From Microvirga sp. (GTDB lineage: Bacteria; Pseudomonadota; Alphaproteobacteria; Rhizobiales; Beijerinckiaceae), in assembly GCA_029266525.1 (NCBI GenBank), contig JAQSWQ010000062.1:1-32369 (forward strand): a DNA stretch of 32,369 bases. Reading direction: 5' to 3'. Under the pieces are notes generated by a model. That model saw nothing but the letters and a program-made list of their open reading frames with translations. It was not told the DNA's origin and did no database searches. Both the position numbers and the translations under genes were made by a program. This document shows positions 23,005-30,985 of the stretch, one piece after another (position 1 is the stretch's first letter; the number at the start of each line of letters is the position of its first letter).

Positions 23005-24990
23005 GTGACGACGGTAATGGCCGGAAGCGACGATACGTTTCCGAAGCTTCTCGCGCGGAACGCACGCCTGCGCCCAGGGCGCACCGCCTTTCGCCACAAG
23101 GACCTCGGCATCTGGCAGTCCTGGACCTGGGCCGAGGTGCACGAGAACGTGCGCGCGCTCGCGGTCGGCTTCAACGCGCTCGGACTGAAACGCGGCGATA
23201 AGATCGCGATCGTCGGCTACAACCGCCCGCGGCTCTATTGGACCATGGCGGCGGCGCAATGGCTCGGCGCGATTCCGGTGCCGGTCTACGCCGACTCGGT
23301 TGCCGACGAGATGGCCTATGTGCTGGCCCATGCCGAGGTGACGCACGCCGTCGCACAGGACCAGGAGCAGGTCGACAAGCTGATTTCGGTCGCCGAGCGC
23401 GTCCCCGCCCTCCACCACATCCTCCACGATGAAGAGCGGGGCCTGCGCGACTACGACCGCACCCGCCTGCATCCGCTTTCCGAAGTCATCGACGAGGGCC
23501 GCAAGCGGCTCGAGTCCGGTCCGGAAGCCGCGGCGCTCCTGGAGCGCGAGCTTGCGGCAACCAGGCCGTCCGACCTCGCCATCATCCTCTACACCTCGGG
23601 CACGACCGGCCGCCCCAAAGGCGTGATGCTCTCCTACGAGAACGTGGTGAAGGCCTCCGAGATCGGCTGCGCCTTCGACAAGCTCGCCGAAGGCGACGAG
23701 ATCATCGCCTACCTGCCGATCGCCTGGGTCGGCGACCACATCTTCTCCTACGCGCAGGCGATCCTCGCGGGCCTTTGCGTCAATTGCCCCGAGAGCCCCG
23801 ACACCGTCGTCGAAGACCGGCGCGAGATCGGCACGACCTACGCCTTTGCCCCGCCGCGCGTGTTCGAGAACATGCTCACGCTGACCATGGTGCGCATGGA
23901 GGATGCAAGCGCGCTCAAGCGCCGGGCCTTCAAGTTCTTCATCGACCACGCCAACAAGGTCGGCGAGAAAATCCTCAACAAAGAGCCAGGGGTCGGCTTG
24001 CTCGACAGGCTCCTCTGGCATCTCGGCGATTGGCTGGTCTATGCGCCGCTCAAGAACCGCTTCGGGCTCACCAAGATCAAGGTCGGCTACACGGCAGGCG
24101 AGGCGATCGGACCGGAGATCTTCAAGTTCTACCGTTCGATGGGCGTCAACCTGAAGCAGCTCTACGGACAAACCGAGGCCTCCGTCTACGTCACCATGCA
24201 GCCCGACGGCGAGATCCGCTCCGACACGGTCGGGCGCCCGGCGCCACAGGTCGAGATCAGGATCGACGACAACGGCGAGGTCCTCTACCGTTCGCCCGGC
24301 GTCTTCCTCGGCTACTACAAGGATCCCGAGAAGACCGCCGAGACCAAGACCCCGGACGGCTTCGTGCGCTCGGGCGACGCCGGCTTCTTCGACCAGACCG
24401 GCCATCTCAGGATTATCGACCGCGCGAAGGATGTCGGCCGTATGCGCGACGGCGCGCTGTTTCCGCCGAAATACGTCGAGAACAAGCTGAAGTTCTATCC
24501 GAACATCAAGGAGGCGGTCGCCTTCGGCGACGGCCGCGATTACGTCGCCTGCCTCATCAACATAGACCTCGTGGCGGTCGGAAACTGGGCCGAGCGCAAG
24601 GGCGTGACCTACGGCTCCTACCAGGAGCTCGCGGGTCACCCGCTCGTCTACGACATGATCGAGAAGCATGTCGACGAGGTGAATCGGTCGCTCGCCTCCG
24701 AGCCGCTCATGGGCGGCGCGCAGGTCCGGCGCTTCCTCATCCTGCACAAGGAGCTCGAGGCCGACGACGGCGAGCTCACCCGCACGCAGAAGGTCAGGCG
24801 CGGCTTCATCGCCGAGCGCTACGAGCCGCTGGTCAAGGCGCTCTACGACGGCTCGGGCGAGGCCGACATCCGCACCGAGGTGACCTTCGAGGACGGCCGC
24901 AAGGGCGTGATCGCTGCCCGCGTCAAGATCCGCGACATGAAGACCTACCCGGTCGAGGCTTCCGCGCCGGTGCTCGACAAGGCCGCATGA
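23005..24990 (+). CDS. AMP-dependent acyl-CoA synthetase (long-chain FadD15-like)
   Basis: A 661-residue adenylate-forming enzyme. The GTG at 23005 is chosen because GGGAGG lies seven bases upstream; the frame is open further 5' but without family similarity. The phosphate loop is Tyr196-Thr-Ser-Gly-Thr-Thr-Gly-Arg-Pro-Lys205-Gly. Further motifs are 'YLPIAWVGDHIFSYAQ', 'VGYTAGEAIGPEI', 'LKQLYGQTEASVYVTMQPDG', 'FVRSGDAGFF' (adenine/ribose contact Asp) and 'IIDRAKDVGRMRDGALFPP' (hinge). The family activates carboxylic acids to acyl-CoA with ATP. Its place directly ahead of LIV transporter genes (nine bases to livG) suggests that it activates the imported acid. The chain length or aromatic nature of the substrate is not readable. 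Confidence 0.93.
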   Translation: MTTVMAGSDDTFPKLLARNARLRPGRTAFRHKDLGIWQSWTWAEVHENVRALAVGFNALGLKRGDKIAIVGYNRPRLYWTMAAAQWLGAIPVPVYADSVADEMAYVLAHAEVTHAVAQDQEQVDKLISVAERVPALHHILHDEERGLRDYDRTRLHPLSEVIDEGRKRLESGPEAAALLERELAATRPSDLAIILYTSGTTGRPKGVMLSYENVVKASEIGCAFDKLAEGDEIIAYLPIAWVGDHIFSYAQAILAGLCVNCPESPDTVVEDRREIGTTYAFAPPRVFENMLTLTMVRMEDASALKRRAFKFFIDHANKVGEKILNKEPGVGLLDRLLWHLGDWLVYAPLKNRFGLTKIKVGYTAGEAIGPEIFKFYRSMGVNLKQLYGQTEASVYVTMQPDGEIRSDTVGRPAPQVEIRIDDNGEVLYRSPGVFLGYYKDPEKTAETKTPDGFVRSGDAGFFDQTGHLRIIDRAKDVGRMRDGALFPPKYVENKLKFYPNIKEAVAFGDGRDYVACLINIDLVAVGNWAERKGVTYGSYQELAGHPLVYDMIEKHVDEVNRSLASEPLMGGAQVRRFLILHKELEADDGELTRTQKVRRGFIAERYEPLVKALYDGSGEADIRTEVTFEDGRKGVIAARVKIRDMKTYPVEASAPVLDKAA

Positions 24991-24999
24991 GGCTGAAGG

Positions 25000-25800
25000 A
25001 TGAGAGCGCCGGATAGCCCGATCATCACCAAGGGCGACGTGCTGCTCGCTGTCGACAACGTGTCCTTGTCGTTCGGCGGCGTGAAGGCGCTGACCGACGT
25101 TTCCTTCGACATCCGCAAGGGCGAGATCCGCGCCATCATCGGCCCGAACGGCGCCGGCAAGACCTCGATGCTGAACTGCATCAACGGATTCTATCACCCG
25201 ACCGAGGGCCGCATCACCTTCAAGGGCGAGACCCGGCAGCGCATGCGCCCGCACGTCGCGGCCCGCGGCGGCATCGCCCGCACCTTCCAGAACGTTGCGC
25301 TGTTCAAGGGCATGACGACGCTCGACAACATCATGGCCGGGCGCTCGCTCAAGATGCGCCGCGGCTTCTTCTGGCAGGTCCTGCGCCACGGCCCGGCGCT
25401 CGAGGAGGAGATTAGCCAACGGCGCGTGGTCGAGGACATTATCGACTTCCTGGAAATCCAGGCGATCCGCAAGGTGCCGGTCGGCAAGCTCGCCTACGGC
25501 CTTCAGAAGCGTGTCGAGCTCGGGCGCGCGCTCGCCATGCAGCCCGAGCTCCTCCTCCTCGACGAGCCGATGGCCGGCATGAACCTCGAGGAGAAGGAGG
25601 ACATGTCCCGTTTCATCCTCGATGTGAACCAGCAGTTCGGCACTACCATCGCGCTGATCGAGCACGACATGGGCGTGGTCATGGACCTGTCAGACCGCGT
25701 CGTCGTGCTCGAATACGGCCGCAAGATCGCCGACGGCAAGCCGGACGAAGTCAAGCGCGACGAGCGCGTGATCGCGGCCTATCTCGGCGTGCCGCATTGA
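25000..25800 (+). CDS. livG: LIV-type ABC transporter ATP-binding protein (LivG)
   Basis: A 266-residue ATPase. It has Walker A Gly48-Pro-Asn-Gly-Ala-Gly-Lys-Thr55, the Q-loop in 'GIARTFQNVALFKGMTTLDN', the signature helix 163-174 reading Lys-Leu-Ala-Tyr-Gly-Leu-Gln (as in many LivG proteins, not LSGGQ), Walker B 'LLLLDEPMAGM' with Asp188-Glu189, and the switch His222. It works with LivF as a heterodimer on the cytoplasmic face of the LivHM channel. The start is nine bases after the synthetase stop; GAGG overlapping the previous stop region serves as its ribosome site. The next gene, livH, begins 12 bases downstream. Confidence 0.95.
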   Translation: MRAPDSPIITKGDVLLAVDNVSLSFGGVKALTDVSFDIRKGEIRAIIGPNGAGKTSMLNCINGFYHPTEGRITFKGETRQRMRPHVAARGGIARTFQNVALFKGMTTLDNIMAGRSLKMRRGFFWQVLRHGPALEEEISQRRVVEDIIDFLEIQAIRKVPVGKLAYGLQKRVELGRALAMQPELLLLDEPMAGMNLEEKEDMSRFILDVNQQFGTTIALIEHDMGVVMDLSDRVVVLEYGRKIADGKPDEVKRDERVIAAYLGVPH

Positions 25801-25812
25801 AGCCCTGCGCTG

Positions 25813-26769
25813 ATGGACATCCTCTACAAGATCTTCCTCGAGCCTTTCGCCTTGATGGCGTCGGCGCCGGACCTTCTTCTGCAGACGCTCTGGGAAGGGC
25901 TCGTCTCGGGCGTGCTCTATGCGCTGATCGCGCTCGGCTTCGTCCTGATCTTCAAGGCCTCGGGCGTGTTCAACTTCGCGCAGGGCATCATGGTGGTGTT
26001 CGCGGCGCTGACCCTCGTCGGGCTGCACGAGAAGGGCGTGCCGGCCTTCCTCGCGCTGATCCTCACGATCGGGGTGATGTTCGTCCTCGCCTTCGCGGTC
26101 GAGCGCATCGTGCTCAAACCGCTCGTCAACCAGCCCGACATCATCCTGTTCATGGCGACCTTCGGGCTGACCTATTTCCTCATCGGCTTCGGCGAGCTGA
26201 TCTTCGGCGGCAACCCGAAGCAGATGATCTCGCGCGAGCTCTTCCTGCCGCAAGGGTCTACCGACCTGCAGCTCCTCGGCGGCCTCGTGCGGGTGCAGCA
26301 CATCGACATCGCCGCGGCGGTGATCGCCTCGCTGATGATCGCTGCGCTGGCGGTGTTCTTCTCGAAGACCCGCATCGGCCGGGCGCTCCGCGCCGTCGCC
26401 GACAGCCACAAGGCGGCGCTCTCGGTCGGCATCTCGCTCGACCAGATCTGGGTCATCGTCTGGTTCACGGCCGGGATCGTGGCGCTCGTCACCGGCATCA
26501 TGTGGGGCGCGCGCTCCGACGTGTCCTTCGCGCTGCAGATCATCGCGCTCAAGGCGCTGCCGGTGCTGATCCTCGGCGGCTTCACCTCGATCCCCGGGGC
26601 GATCGTCGGGGGGCTCATCATCGGGGTCGGGGAGAAGATCGGCGAGTTCTACTGGGGCCCGCTGATCGGCGGCGGCATCGAGACCTGGCTCGCCTACATG
26701 ATCGCCCTTCTCTTCCTGCTGTACCGCCCACAGGGGCTGTTCGGCGAGAAGATCATCGAGCGGGTGTAG
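25813..26769 (+). CDS. livH: LIV-type ABC transporter permease (LivH)
   Basis: A 318-residue inner-membrane protein with about eight helices. Typical LivH blocks are 'GLVSGVLYALIALGFVLIFK', 'ASGVFNFAQGIMVVFAALTL', 'TRIGRALRAVADSHKAALSV' (the coupling region facing the ATPases) and 'LKALPVLILGGFTSIPGAIV'. It forms the translocation path with LivM. The C-terminus ends with the common 'YRPQGLFGEKIIERV'. After its stop comes a palindromic repeat of 136 bases before livM, so the operon is interrupted by a repeat but not by a recognisable terminator. Confidence 0.96.
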   Translation: MDILYKIFLEPFALMASAPDLLLQTLWEGLVSGVLYALIALGFVLIFKASGVFNFAQGIMVVFAALTLVGLHEKGVPAFLALILTIGVMFVLAFAVERIVLKPLVNQPDIILFMATFGLTYFLIGFGELIFGGNPKQMISRELFLPQGSTDLQLLGGLVRVQHIDIAAAVIASLMIAALAVFFSKTRIGRALRAVADSHKAALSVGISLDQIWVIVWFTAGIVALVTGIMWGARSDVSFALQIIALKALPVLILGGFTSIPGAIVGGLIIGVGEKIGEFYWGPLIGGGIETWLAYMIALLFLLYRPQGLFGEKIIERV

Positions 26770-26791
26770 GATGGCGAAATCCCACATAGGC

Positions 26792-26888
26792 GGTCGTCCC
26801 GGAAGCGGCGCAGCCGCTATCCGGGACCCACGGCTCCGGCGCGTGGCGGTGGATCCCGGCTCTTCGCTGCGCTCCGGCCGGGATGACC
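26792..26888. repeat. Dispersed intergenic palindromic element, copy B (full)
   Basis: Two stem-loops sit between livH and livM. Stem one pairs 26797-26808 with 26814-26826 (one bulged A) around CGCAG. Stem two pairs ATCCCGGC (26853-26860) with GCCGGGAT (26877-26884) around a 16-base loop. The right two thirds match copy A after the GGT-fold gene. There is no U-run, so it is a repeat rather than a terminator, though it could affect mRNA processing. Confidence 0.85.
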
Positions 26889-26905
26889 CGCGAGAAGAGG
26901 ATTAG

Positions 26906-27991
26906 ATGTTCTACCGCGAGGCCGGCCAGTACAAGACGAGCTACGCCGCCGACATGGCGGTGTTTCCGCTGCGGCAGGACCGCATCGGCCTCGCGATCAT
27001 CATCGCCGCCGCCTATGGGCTCGCCTTCACCAAGAACGACTTCCTGCTCCAGGCGGTGATGATCCCGTTCCTGGTGTTCTCGCTCGCCGCCATCGGGCTC
27101 AACCTGCTCACCGGCTATGCCGGCCTGCTCTCGCTCGGCACCGGCGGCTTCATGGGCGTAGGCGCCTACGCCTGCTACAAGCTGATGACCGCCTTCCCCG
27201 AGGTGAACGTCCTCATCTGGATTCTGACCTCCGGCTTCTTCGCGGCCGGGATCGGGGTGCTGTTCGGCCTGCCCTCCTTGCGCATCAAGGGCTTCTACCT
27301 CGCGGTCGCGACGCTCGCGGCGCAGTTCTTCCTGCAATGGGCGTTCAACCGCGTGCCCTGGTTGGTAAACTACAATGTTTCGGGGGCGATCGAGGCGCCG
27401 CTGCGCACGCTGTTCGGCGTGCCGATCATGGGGCCCACCGCGACCCCGGAGGTGCGCTATCTCGTCGTGCTGACGCTGGTGATCTTCCTGACCTGGATCG
27501 CCTCGAACATCGTGCGCGGCCGCATCGGCCGGGAATGGATGGCCATCCGCGACATGGACATCGCGGCCGAGCTCATGGGCATCAAGCTCCTGCCGACGAA
27601 GCTCCTCGCGTTTGCGGTGTCCTCCTACTATTGCGGCGTCGCCGGGGCGATGCTCGTCTTTTTGTGGTACGGCGGGGCGGAGTACACGGTCTTCGACATC
27701 AACCAGTCCTTCTTCACCCTGTTCATGATCATTATCGGCGGGCTTGGAAGCCTGATCGGGTCCTTCTTCGGCGCCGCGCTGATCTACATGATGCCGATCG
27801 GGCTTGGCATGCTCTTGCCGGCGATTCTGGCGCCGTTCGGGCTGTCGATCGGCTCCGAGACCATCGAGCACTTGCGATTCCTGATCGTCGGCGCTCTGAT
27901 CATCTTCTTCCTGATCGTCGAGCCGCACGGGCTTGCGCGGCTCTGGCAGATCGGCAAGCAGAAGCTCCGGGTCTGGCCCTTCCCCTACTGA
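26906..27991 (+). CDS. livM: LIV-type ABC transporter permease (LivM)
   Basis: A 361-residue inner-membrane protein with about nine to ten helices. 'IGLNLLTGYAGLLSLGTGGF', 'LPSLRIKGFYLAVATLAAQF', 'GREWMAIRDMDIAAELMGIK' (EAA-like coupling loop) and 'FMIIIGGLGSLIGSFFGAAL' are standard LivM blocks. It begins with about 30 polar residues ahead of the first helix. AGAAGAGGA precedes the ATG. It pairs with LivH and sits between the palindromic repeat and the binding-protein gene. Confidence 0.96.
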   Translation: MFYREAGQYKTSYAADMAVFPLRQDRIGLAIIIAAAYGLAFTKNDFLLQAVMIPFLVFSLAAIGLNLLTGYAGLLSLGTGGFMGVGAYACYKLMTAFPEVNVLIWILTSGFFAAGIGVLFGLPSLRIKGFYLAVATLAAQFFLQWAFNRVPWLVNYNVSGAIEAPLRTLFGVPIMGPTATPEVRYLVVLTLVIFLTWIASNIVRGRIGREWMAIRDMDIAAELMGIKLLPTKLLAFAVSSYYCGVAGAMLVFLWYGGAEYTVFDINQSFFTLFMIIIGGLGSLIGSFFGAALIYMMPIGLGMLLPAILAPFGLSIGSETIEHLRFLIVGALIIFFLIVEPHGLARLWQIGKQKLRVWPFPY

Positions 27992-28046
27992 GGACCAGAC
28001 CGCCACGGCAGAGCGGCCAAAGGAGACGAGGAGATTTCACAACCCC

Positions 28047-28064
28047 TCCGGCGCCTGCGCCGGA
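28047..28064 (+). promoter_or_regulatory. Intercistronic hairpin between livM and the binding-protein gene
   Basis: TCCGGCGC (28047-28054) and GCGCCGGA (28057-28064) form a very stable short hairpin 19 bases before the ATG of the binding-protein gene. There is no U-run. Such hairpins often protect the downstream mRNA from decay so the binding protein is made in excess over the membrane subunits; that role here is inferred. Confidence 0.5.
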
Positions 28065-28083
28065 AACAACGGGAGGAAGACCA

Positions 28084-29406
28084 ATGCTTGGCAAATTCAC
28101 CCTTGGGGCCGCGGCTGCGGTCCTCATCGGCGCGACGGCGCTTCCCGCCGCCGCGCAGGATTCGATCTATGTGCCGCTCCTGACCTACCGCACCGGCCCC
28201 TTCGCGGGCTCGGGAATCCCCATCGCCGACGGCATGCACGACTACCTGCGCATGCTGAACGAGCGCGACGGCGGCATCGGCGGCGTCAAGCTCACGATCG
28301 AGGAATGCGAGACCGGCTACGACACCAAGAAGGGTGTCGAGTGCTATGAGTCGATCAAGGGCAAGAACCCGGCCGTGGTGAACCCCTACTCGACCGGCAT
28401 CACCCTGCAGCTGATCCCCAAAGCCGCGGTCGACAAGATCCCGATGCTGTCGATGGCCTACGGGCTCTCGCCATCGGCCGACGGCAACCACTTCCCCTGG
28501 ATCTTCAACCCGCCCGTGACCTATTGGGACGGCGCCTCGGTGTTCATCAAATACGTCGCCGAGAAGGAAGGCGGGATGGACAAGCTGAAGGGCAAGAAGA
28601 TTGCCCTTCTCCATCTCGACGCTCCCTACGGCAAGGAGCCGATTCCGCTGCTCGAGGCGTTGTCGAAGGAGCTCGGCTTCCAGCTGATCCTCTATCCGGT
28701 CGCCGCCCAGGACATGCAGAATCAGGGCGCGATCTGGCTCAACGTCCGCCGCGATCGGCCCGACTGGATCTATCTGCAGGGCTGGGGCGCCATGAACCCG
28801 ACCGCGGTCAAGGAAGCGGTGCGCAACGGCTTCCCGATCGGCAAGGTGGTTGGCGTGTGGTGGGCCGGGGGCGACGACGACGCGCGCGCCGGCGGCGAGC
28901 AGGCCAAGGGGTACAAGTCGCTCGACTTCCACGCCGTCGGCACCGACTTCGGCGTGATCAAGGACGTCCAGAAGCACGTGATCGACAAGGGGCTGTCCAA
29001 GTACCCGAAGGACAAGGTTGGCGACAACCTCTACAACCGAGGCATCTACAACTCGATGCTGGTGGCCGAGGCGATCCGCACGGCCCAAGCGGTCACCGGC
29101 AAGAAGGTGGTCAACGGCGAGGACGTGCGCAAAGGCCTCGAGGCGCTCAACATCACCGAGGCCCGCCTCAAGGAGATGGGCATGGAGGGCTTCGCCGCTC
29201 CGGTGAAGGTCTCCTGCGAGGACCATAACGGCCACCACAAGGTCTTCGTCGCCGAATGGGACGGCACCAAGTGGGTCAAGGCCTCGGATTGGATGGAGCC
29301 GATGAAGGACAAGGTCCGTCCGCTGATCGAGGCCGGAGCCAAGGACTACGCCGAGAAGAACACCGGCTGGCCGAAGCGCTCGGAGCCCTGCGCCAAGCAG
29401 TCGTGA
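28084..29406 (+). CDS. LIV-type ABC transporter substrate-binding protein
   Basis: A 440-residue periplasmic protein with a Sec signal peptide and likely cleavage after Ala24. The mature start 'DSIYVPLLTYRTGPFAGSGI' and the blocks 'CETGYDTKKGVECYESIKG', 'IALLHLDAPYGKEPIPLLEA', 'QDMQNQGAIWLNVRRDRPDW' and 'GVWWAGGDDDARAGGEQAKG' belong to a larger-than-usual subgroup of Peripla_BP_6 proteins common in Hyphomicrobiales beside CoA ligases. GGGAGGA precedes the ATG. It is the dedicated binding protein of this LIV system, encoded between livM and livF. The many Trp and Tyr residues in the binding region would suit an aromatic ligand, but that is speculation. Confidence 0.94.
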   Translation: MLGKFTLGAAAAVLIGATALPAAAQDSIYVPLLTYRTGPFAGSGIPIADGMHDYLRMLNERDGGIGGVKLTIEECETGYDTKKGVECYESIKGKNPAVVNPYSTGITLQLIPKAAVDKIPMLSMAYGLSPSADGNHFPWIFNPPVTYWDGASVFIKYVAEKEGGMDKLKGKKIALLHLDAPYGKEPIPLLEALSKELGFQLILYPVAAQDMQNQGAIWLNVRRDRPDWIYLQGWGAMNPTAVKEAVRNGFPIGKVVGVWWAGGDDDARAGGEQAKGYKSLDFHAVGTDFGVIKDVQKHVIDKGLSKYPKDKVGDNLYNRGIYNSMLVAEAIRTAQAVTGKKVVNGEDVRKGLEALNITEARLKEMGMEGFAAPVKVSCEDHNGHHKVFVAEWDGTKWVKASDWMEPMKDKVRPLIEAGAKDYAEKNTGWPKRSEPCAKQS

Positions 29407-29412
29407 ACGTTC

Positions 29413-29513
29413 GCCTCTCCCCCGGAGGGAGAGGCCGACTCGGCGAAGCCGGGCGGGCGAGGGCAGCGTTCGCGTCACGTCCCTCGCCCCAACCATCTCC
29501 CGCAAGCGGGAGA
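29413..29513. repeat. Intergenic mosaic of three stem-loops between binding-protein gene and livF
   Basis: Stem one: GCCTCTCCC (29413-29421) with GGGAGAGGC (29427-29435). Stem two: GGGCGAGGG (29455-29463) with CCCTCGCCC (29481-29489). Stem three: TCTCCCGC (29496-29503) with GCGGGAGA (29506-29513). The arrangement resembles the CTCTCCC-type intergenic elements widespread in Hyphomicrobiales genomes. None has a U-run. Confidence 0.8.
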
Positions 29514-29538
29514 GGGAGCTTCCGCCAACGGAGCCGCC

Positions 29539-30387
29539 ATGTCCGCCGCCGTCGCCTCGAAGACCGCGCCGCAGCCGGCTCCGGCCGACTTGATCCTCGA
29601 AGTCAACAACATCGAGGTCATCTACGACCACGTCATCCTCGTCCTGAAGGGCGTGTCGCTGTCGGTGCCGCGCGGCGGCATCGTCGCGCTCCTCGGCGCC
29701 AACGGGGCCGGCAAGACCACGACGCTCAAGGCGATCTCGAACCTGCTCCGCGCCGAGCGCGGCGAGGTCACCAAGGGCTCGATCGAATTCGAGGGCGAGC
29801 GGGTCGACCGCATGACCCCGAACGACCTCGTGCGCCGCGGCTGCATCCAGGTCATGGAAGGCCGGCACTGCTTCGGCCATCTCACCGTCGAGGAGAACCT
29901 CCTCACCGGGGCCTTCACCCGCCGCGACGGCAATGCCGCGATCCGTCGCGACATCGAGATGGTCTACGACTACTTCCCTCGCCTTCGCGAGCGCCGCACC
30001 GCCATGGCCGGCTACACCTCGGGCGGCGAGCAGCAGATGACCGCGATCGGCCGTGCGCTGATGTCGCGCCCGAAGATGATCCTCCTCGACGAGCCCTCGA
30101 TGGGGCTTGCGCCGCAGATCGTCGAAGAGATCTTCGAGATCGTGAAGAGCCTCAACGAGAAGGAGGGCGTCTCCTTCCTGCTCGCCGAGCAGAACACCAA
30201 CATGGCGCTGCGCTACGCGACCTACGGCTACATCCTCGAGACCGGCCGCGTCGTCATGGACGGACCGGCGCAAGGCCTGCGCGAGAACGAGGACGTGAAG
30301 GAGTTCTACCTCGGCATCGCCGAGGGCTCGAAGAAGAGCTTCCGCGAGGTGAAGAGCTACAAGCGGCGCAAGAGGTGGCTGGCCTGA
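29539..30387 (+). CDS. livF: LIV-type ABC transporter ATP-binding protein (LivF)
   Basis: A 282-residue ATPase, longer than the usual 235-240 residues because of about 18 extra residues at the N-terminus (Ala/Pro-rich) and a basic 20-residue C-terminal tail. Walker A is Gly53-Ala-Asn-Gly-Ala-Gly-Lys-Thr60, the signature is Thr160-Ser-Gly-Gly-Glu-Gln-Gln166, and Walker B ends in Asp184-Glu185 with 'PSMGLAP'. The 'VMEGRHCFGHLTVEENL' region is the LivF-type Q-loop area. It completes the GHMF set of the transporter. GGAG lies about six bases before the ATG. The next gene is in the opposite orientation and ends 12 bases away. Confidence 0.95.
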   Translation: MSAAVASKTAPQPAPADLILEVNNIEVIYDHVILVLKGVSLSVPRGGIVALLGANGAGKTTTLKAISNLLRAERGEVTKGSIEFEGERVDRMTPNDLVRRGCIQVMEGRHCFGHLTVEENLLTGAFTRRDGNAAIRRDIEMVYDYFPRLRERRTAMAGYTSGGEQQMTAIGRALMSRPKMILLDEPSMGLAPQIVEEIFEIVKSLNEKEGVSFLLAEQNTNMALRYATYGYILETGRVVMDGPAQGLRENEDVKEFYLGIAEGSKKSFREVKSYKRRKRWLA

Positions 30388-30399
30388 AACGGAATGCGA

Positions 30400-30888
30400 T
30401 CAGTCCCTTTTCCTGATCTGAGCTACGGCCTTCTCGAAGTCGAAGCTCTCTCCGATCAGATCGTCGAGCGAAAACGGGGACTCAGCCGGCAGTTCCGGAA
30501 GAAGCTGGTCGCCGTGGTCGGACAAATCGGCATCCGCTCTGATCGCGGCAAGCTTCCATTCGTAGTTCACGTCGATCATCGCTTGCATCGAGCGGGTCAG
30601 GTTCTTGAGGAGATCGGCGCGAAGAACCCGAATCTCCTTTTCCCATTTGCGGTACGAACGAGCCTCCGGTGCTGATGCGGCCTTGATGAGGTGAATGAAC
30701 ATCAGCCGGATGAAGCTCTCGACTTCGCGCAACTCCGACTTGCCCACGTCTTCGATCTCCTCGGCCACATTCTCCAGGTCGAGTTCGTTCGGCAGATCGC
30801 GGCCTGTCTCGGCCAAGCGACGCAAGACCTCGGCCTGCTGCTGCGCCCAGGCGTAGATGTCGTCGTCGTAGAGGCTGCGGCGATCCAT
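30400..30888 (-). CDS. DUF29 family protein
   Basis: A 162-residue protein starting Met-Asp-Arg-Arg-Ser-Leu-Tyr-Asp-Asp-Asp at 30888. The motif order 'YDDDIYAWAQQQAEVLRRL', 'LDLENVAEEIEDVGKSELRE' and 'FIRLMFIHLIKA' followed by 'RSYRKWEKEIRVLRADLLKN' is that of DUF29 (PF01724), an all-helical family of unknown function found in cyanobacteria and proteobacteria. The longer frame (from 30987) adds residues with no family similarity and would overlap the next gene. It is the only minus-strand gene in the LIV cluster and by eye is less GC-rich than its neighbours, consistent with later insertion. No strong ribosome site is seen. Confidence 0.85.
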   Translation of the reverse strand: MDRRSLYDDDIYAWAQQQAEVLRRLAETGRDLPNELDLENVAEEIEDVGKSELREVESFIRLMFIHLIKAASAPEARSYRKWEKEIRVLRADLLKNLTRSMQAMIDVNYEWKLAAIRADADLSDHGDQLLPELPAESPFSLDDLIGESFDFEKAVAQIRKRD

Positions 30889-30985
30889 GGCGACAGAATA
30901 ACGCGAAGCGCAGGCCTGTGCCATCGCCGGGCTTGACCCCGCGGGCTGCACCCGGAACGCTGCGGCGCGCCGAATGGGAAAGCCC

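Noticed and set aside
22798-25665. A 955-codon open frame on the minus strand over the acyl-CoA synthetase and livG
   Set aside because: It mirrors the GC-rich third-position bias of the plus-strand genes, crosses two real genes and a gap, and its translation is rich in Asp/Glu/Arg/Ala without domain motifs.
27985-30273. A 762-codon minus-strand open frame over the binding-protein gene and livF
   Set aside because: Same antisense artefact; the plus strand has intact signal peptide, Walker motifs and ribosome sites.
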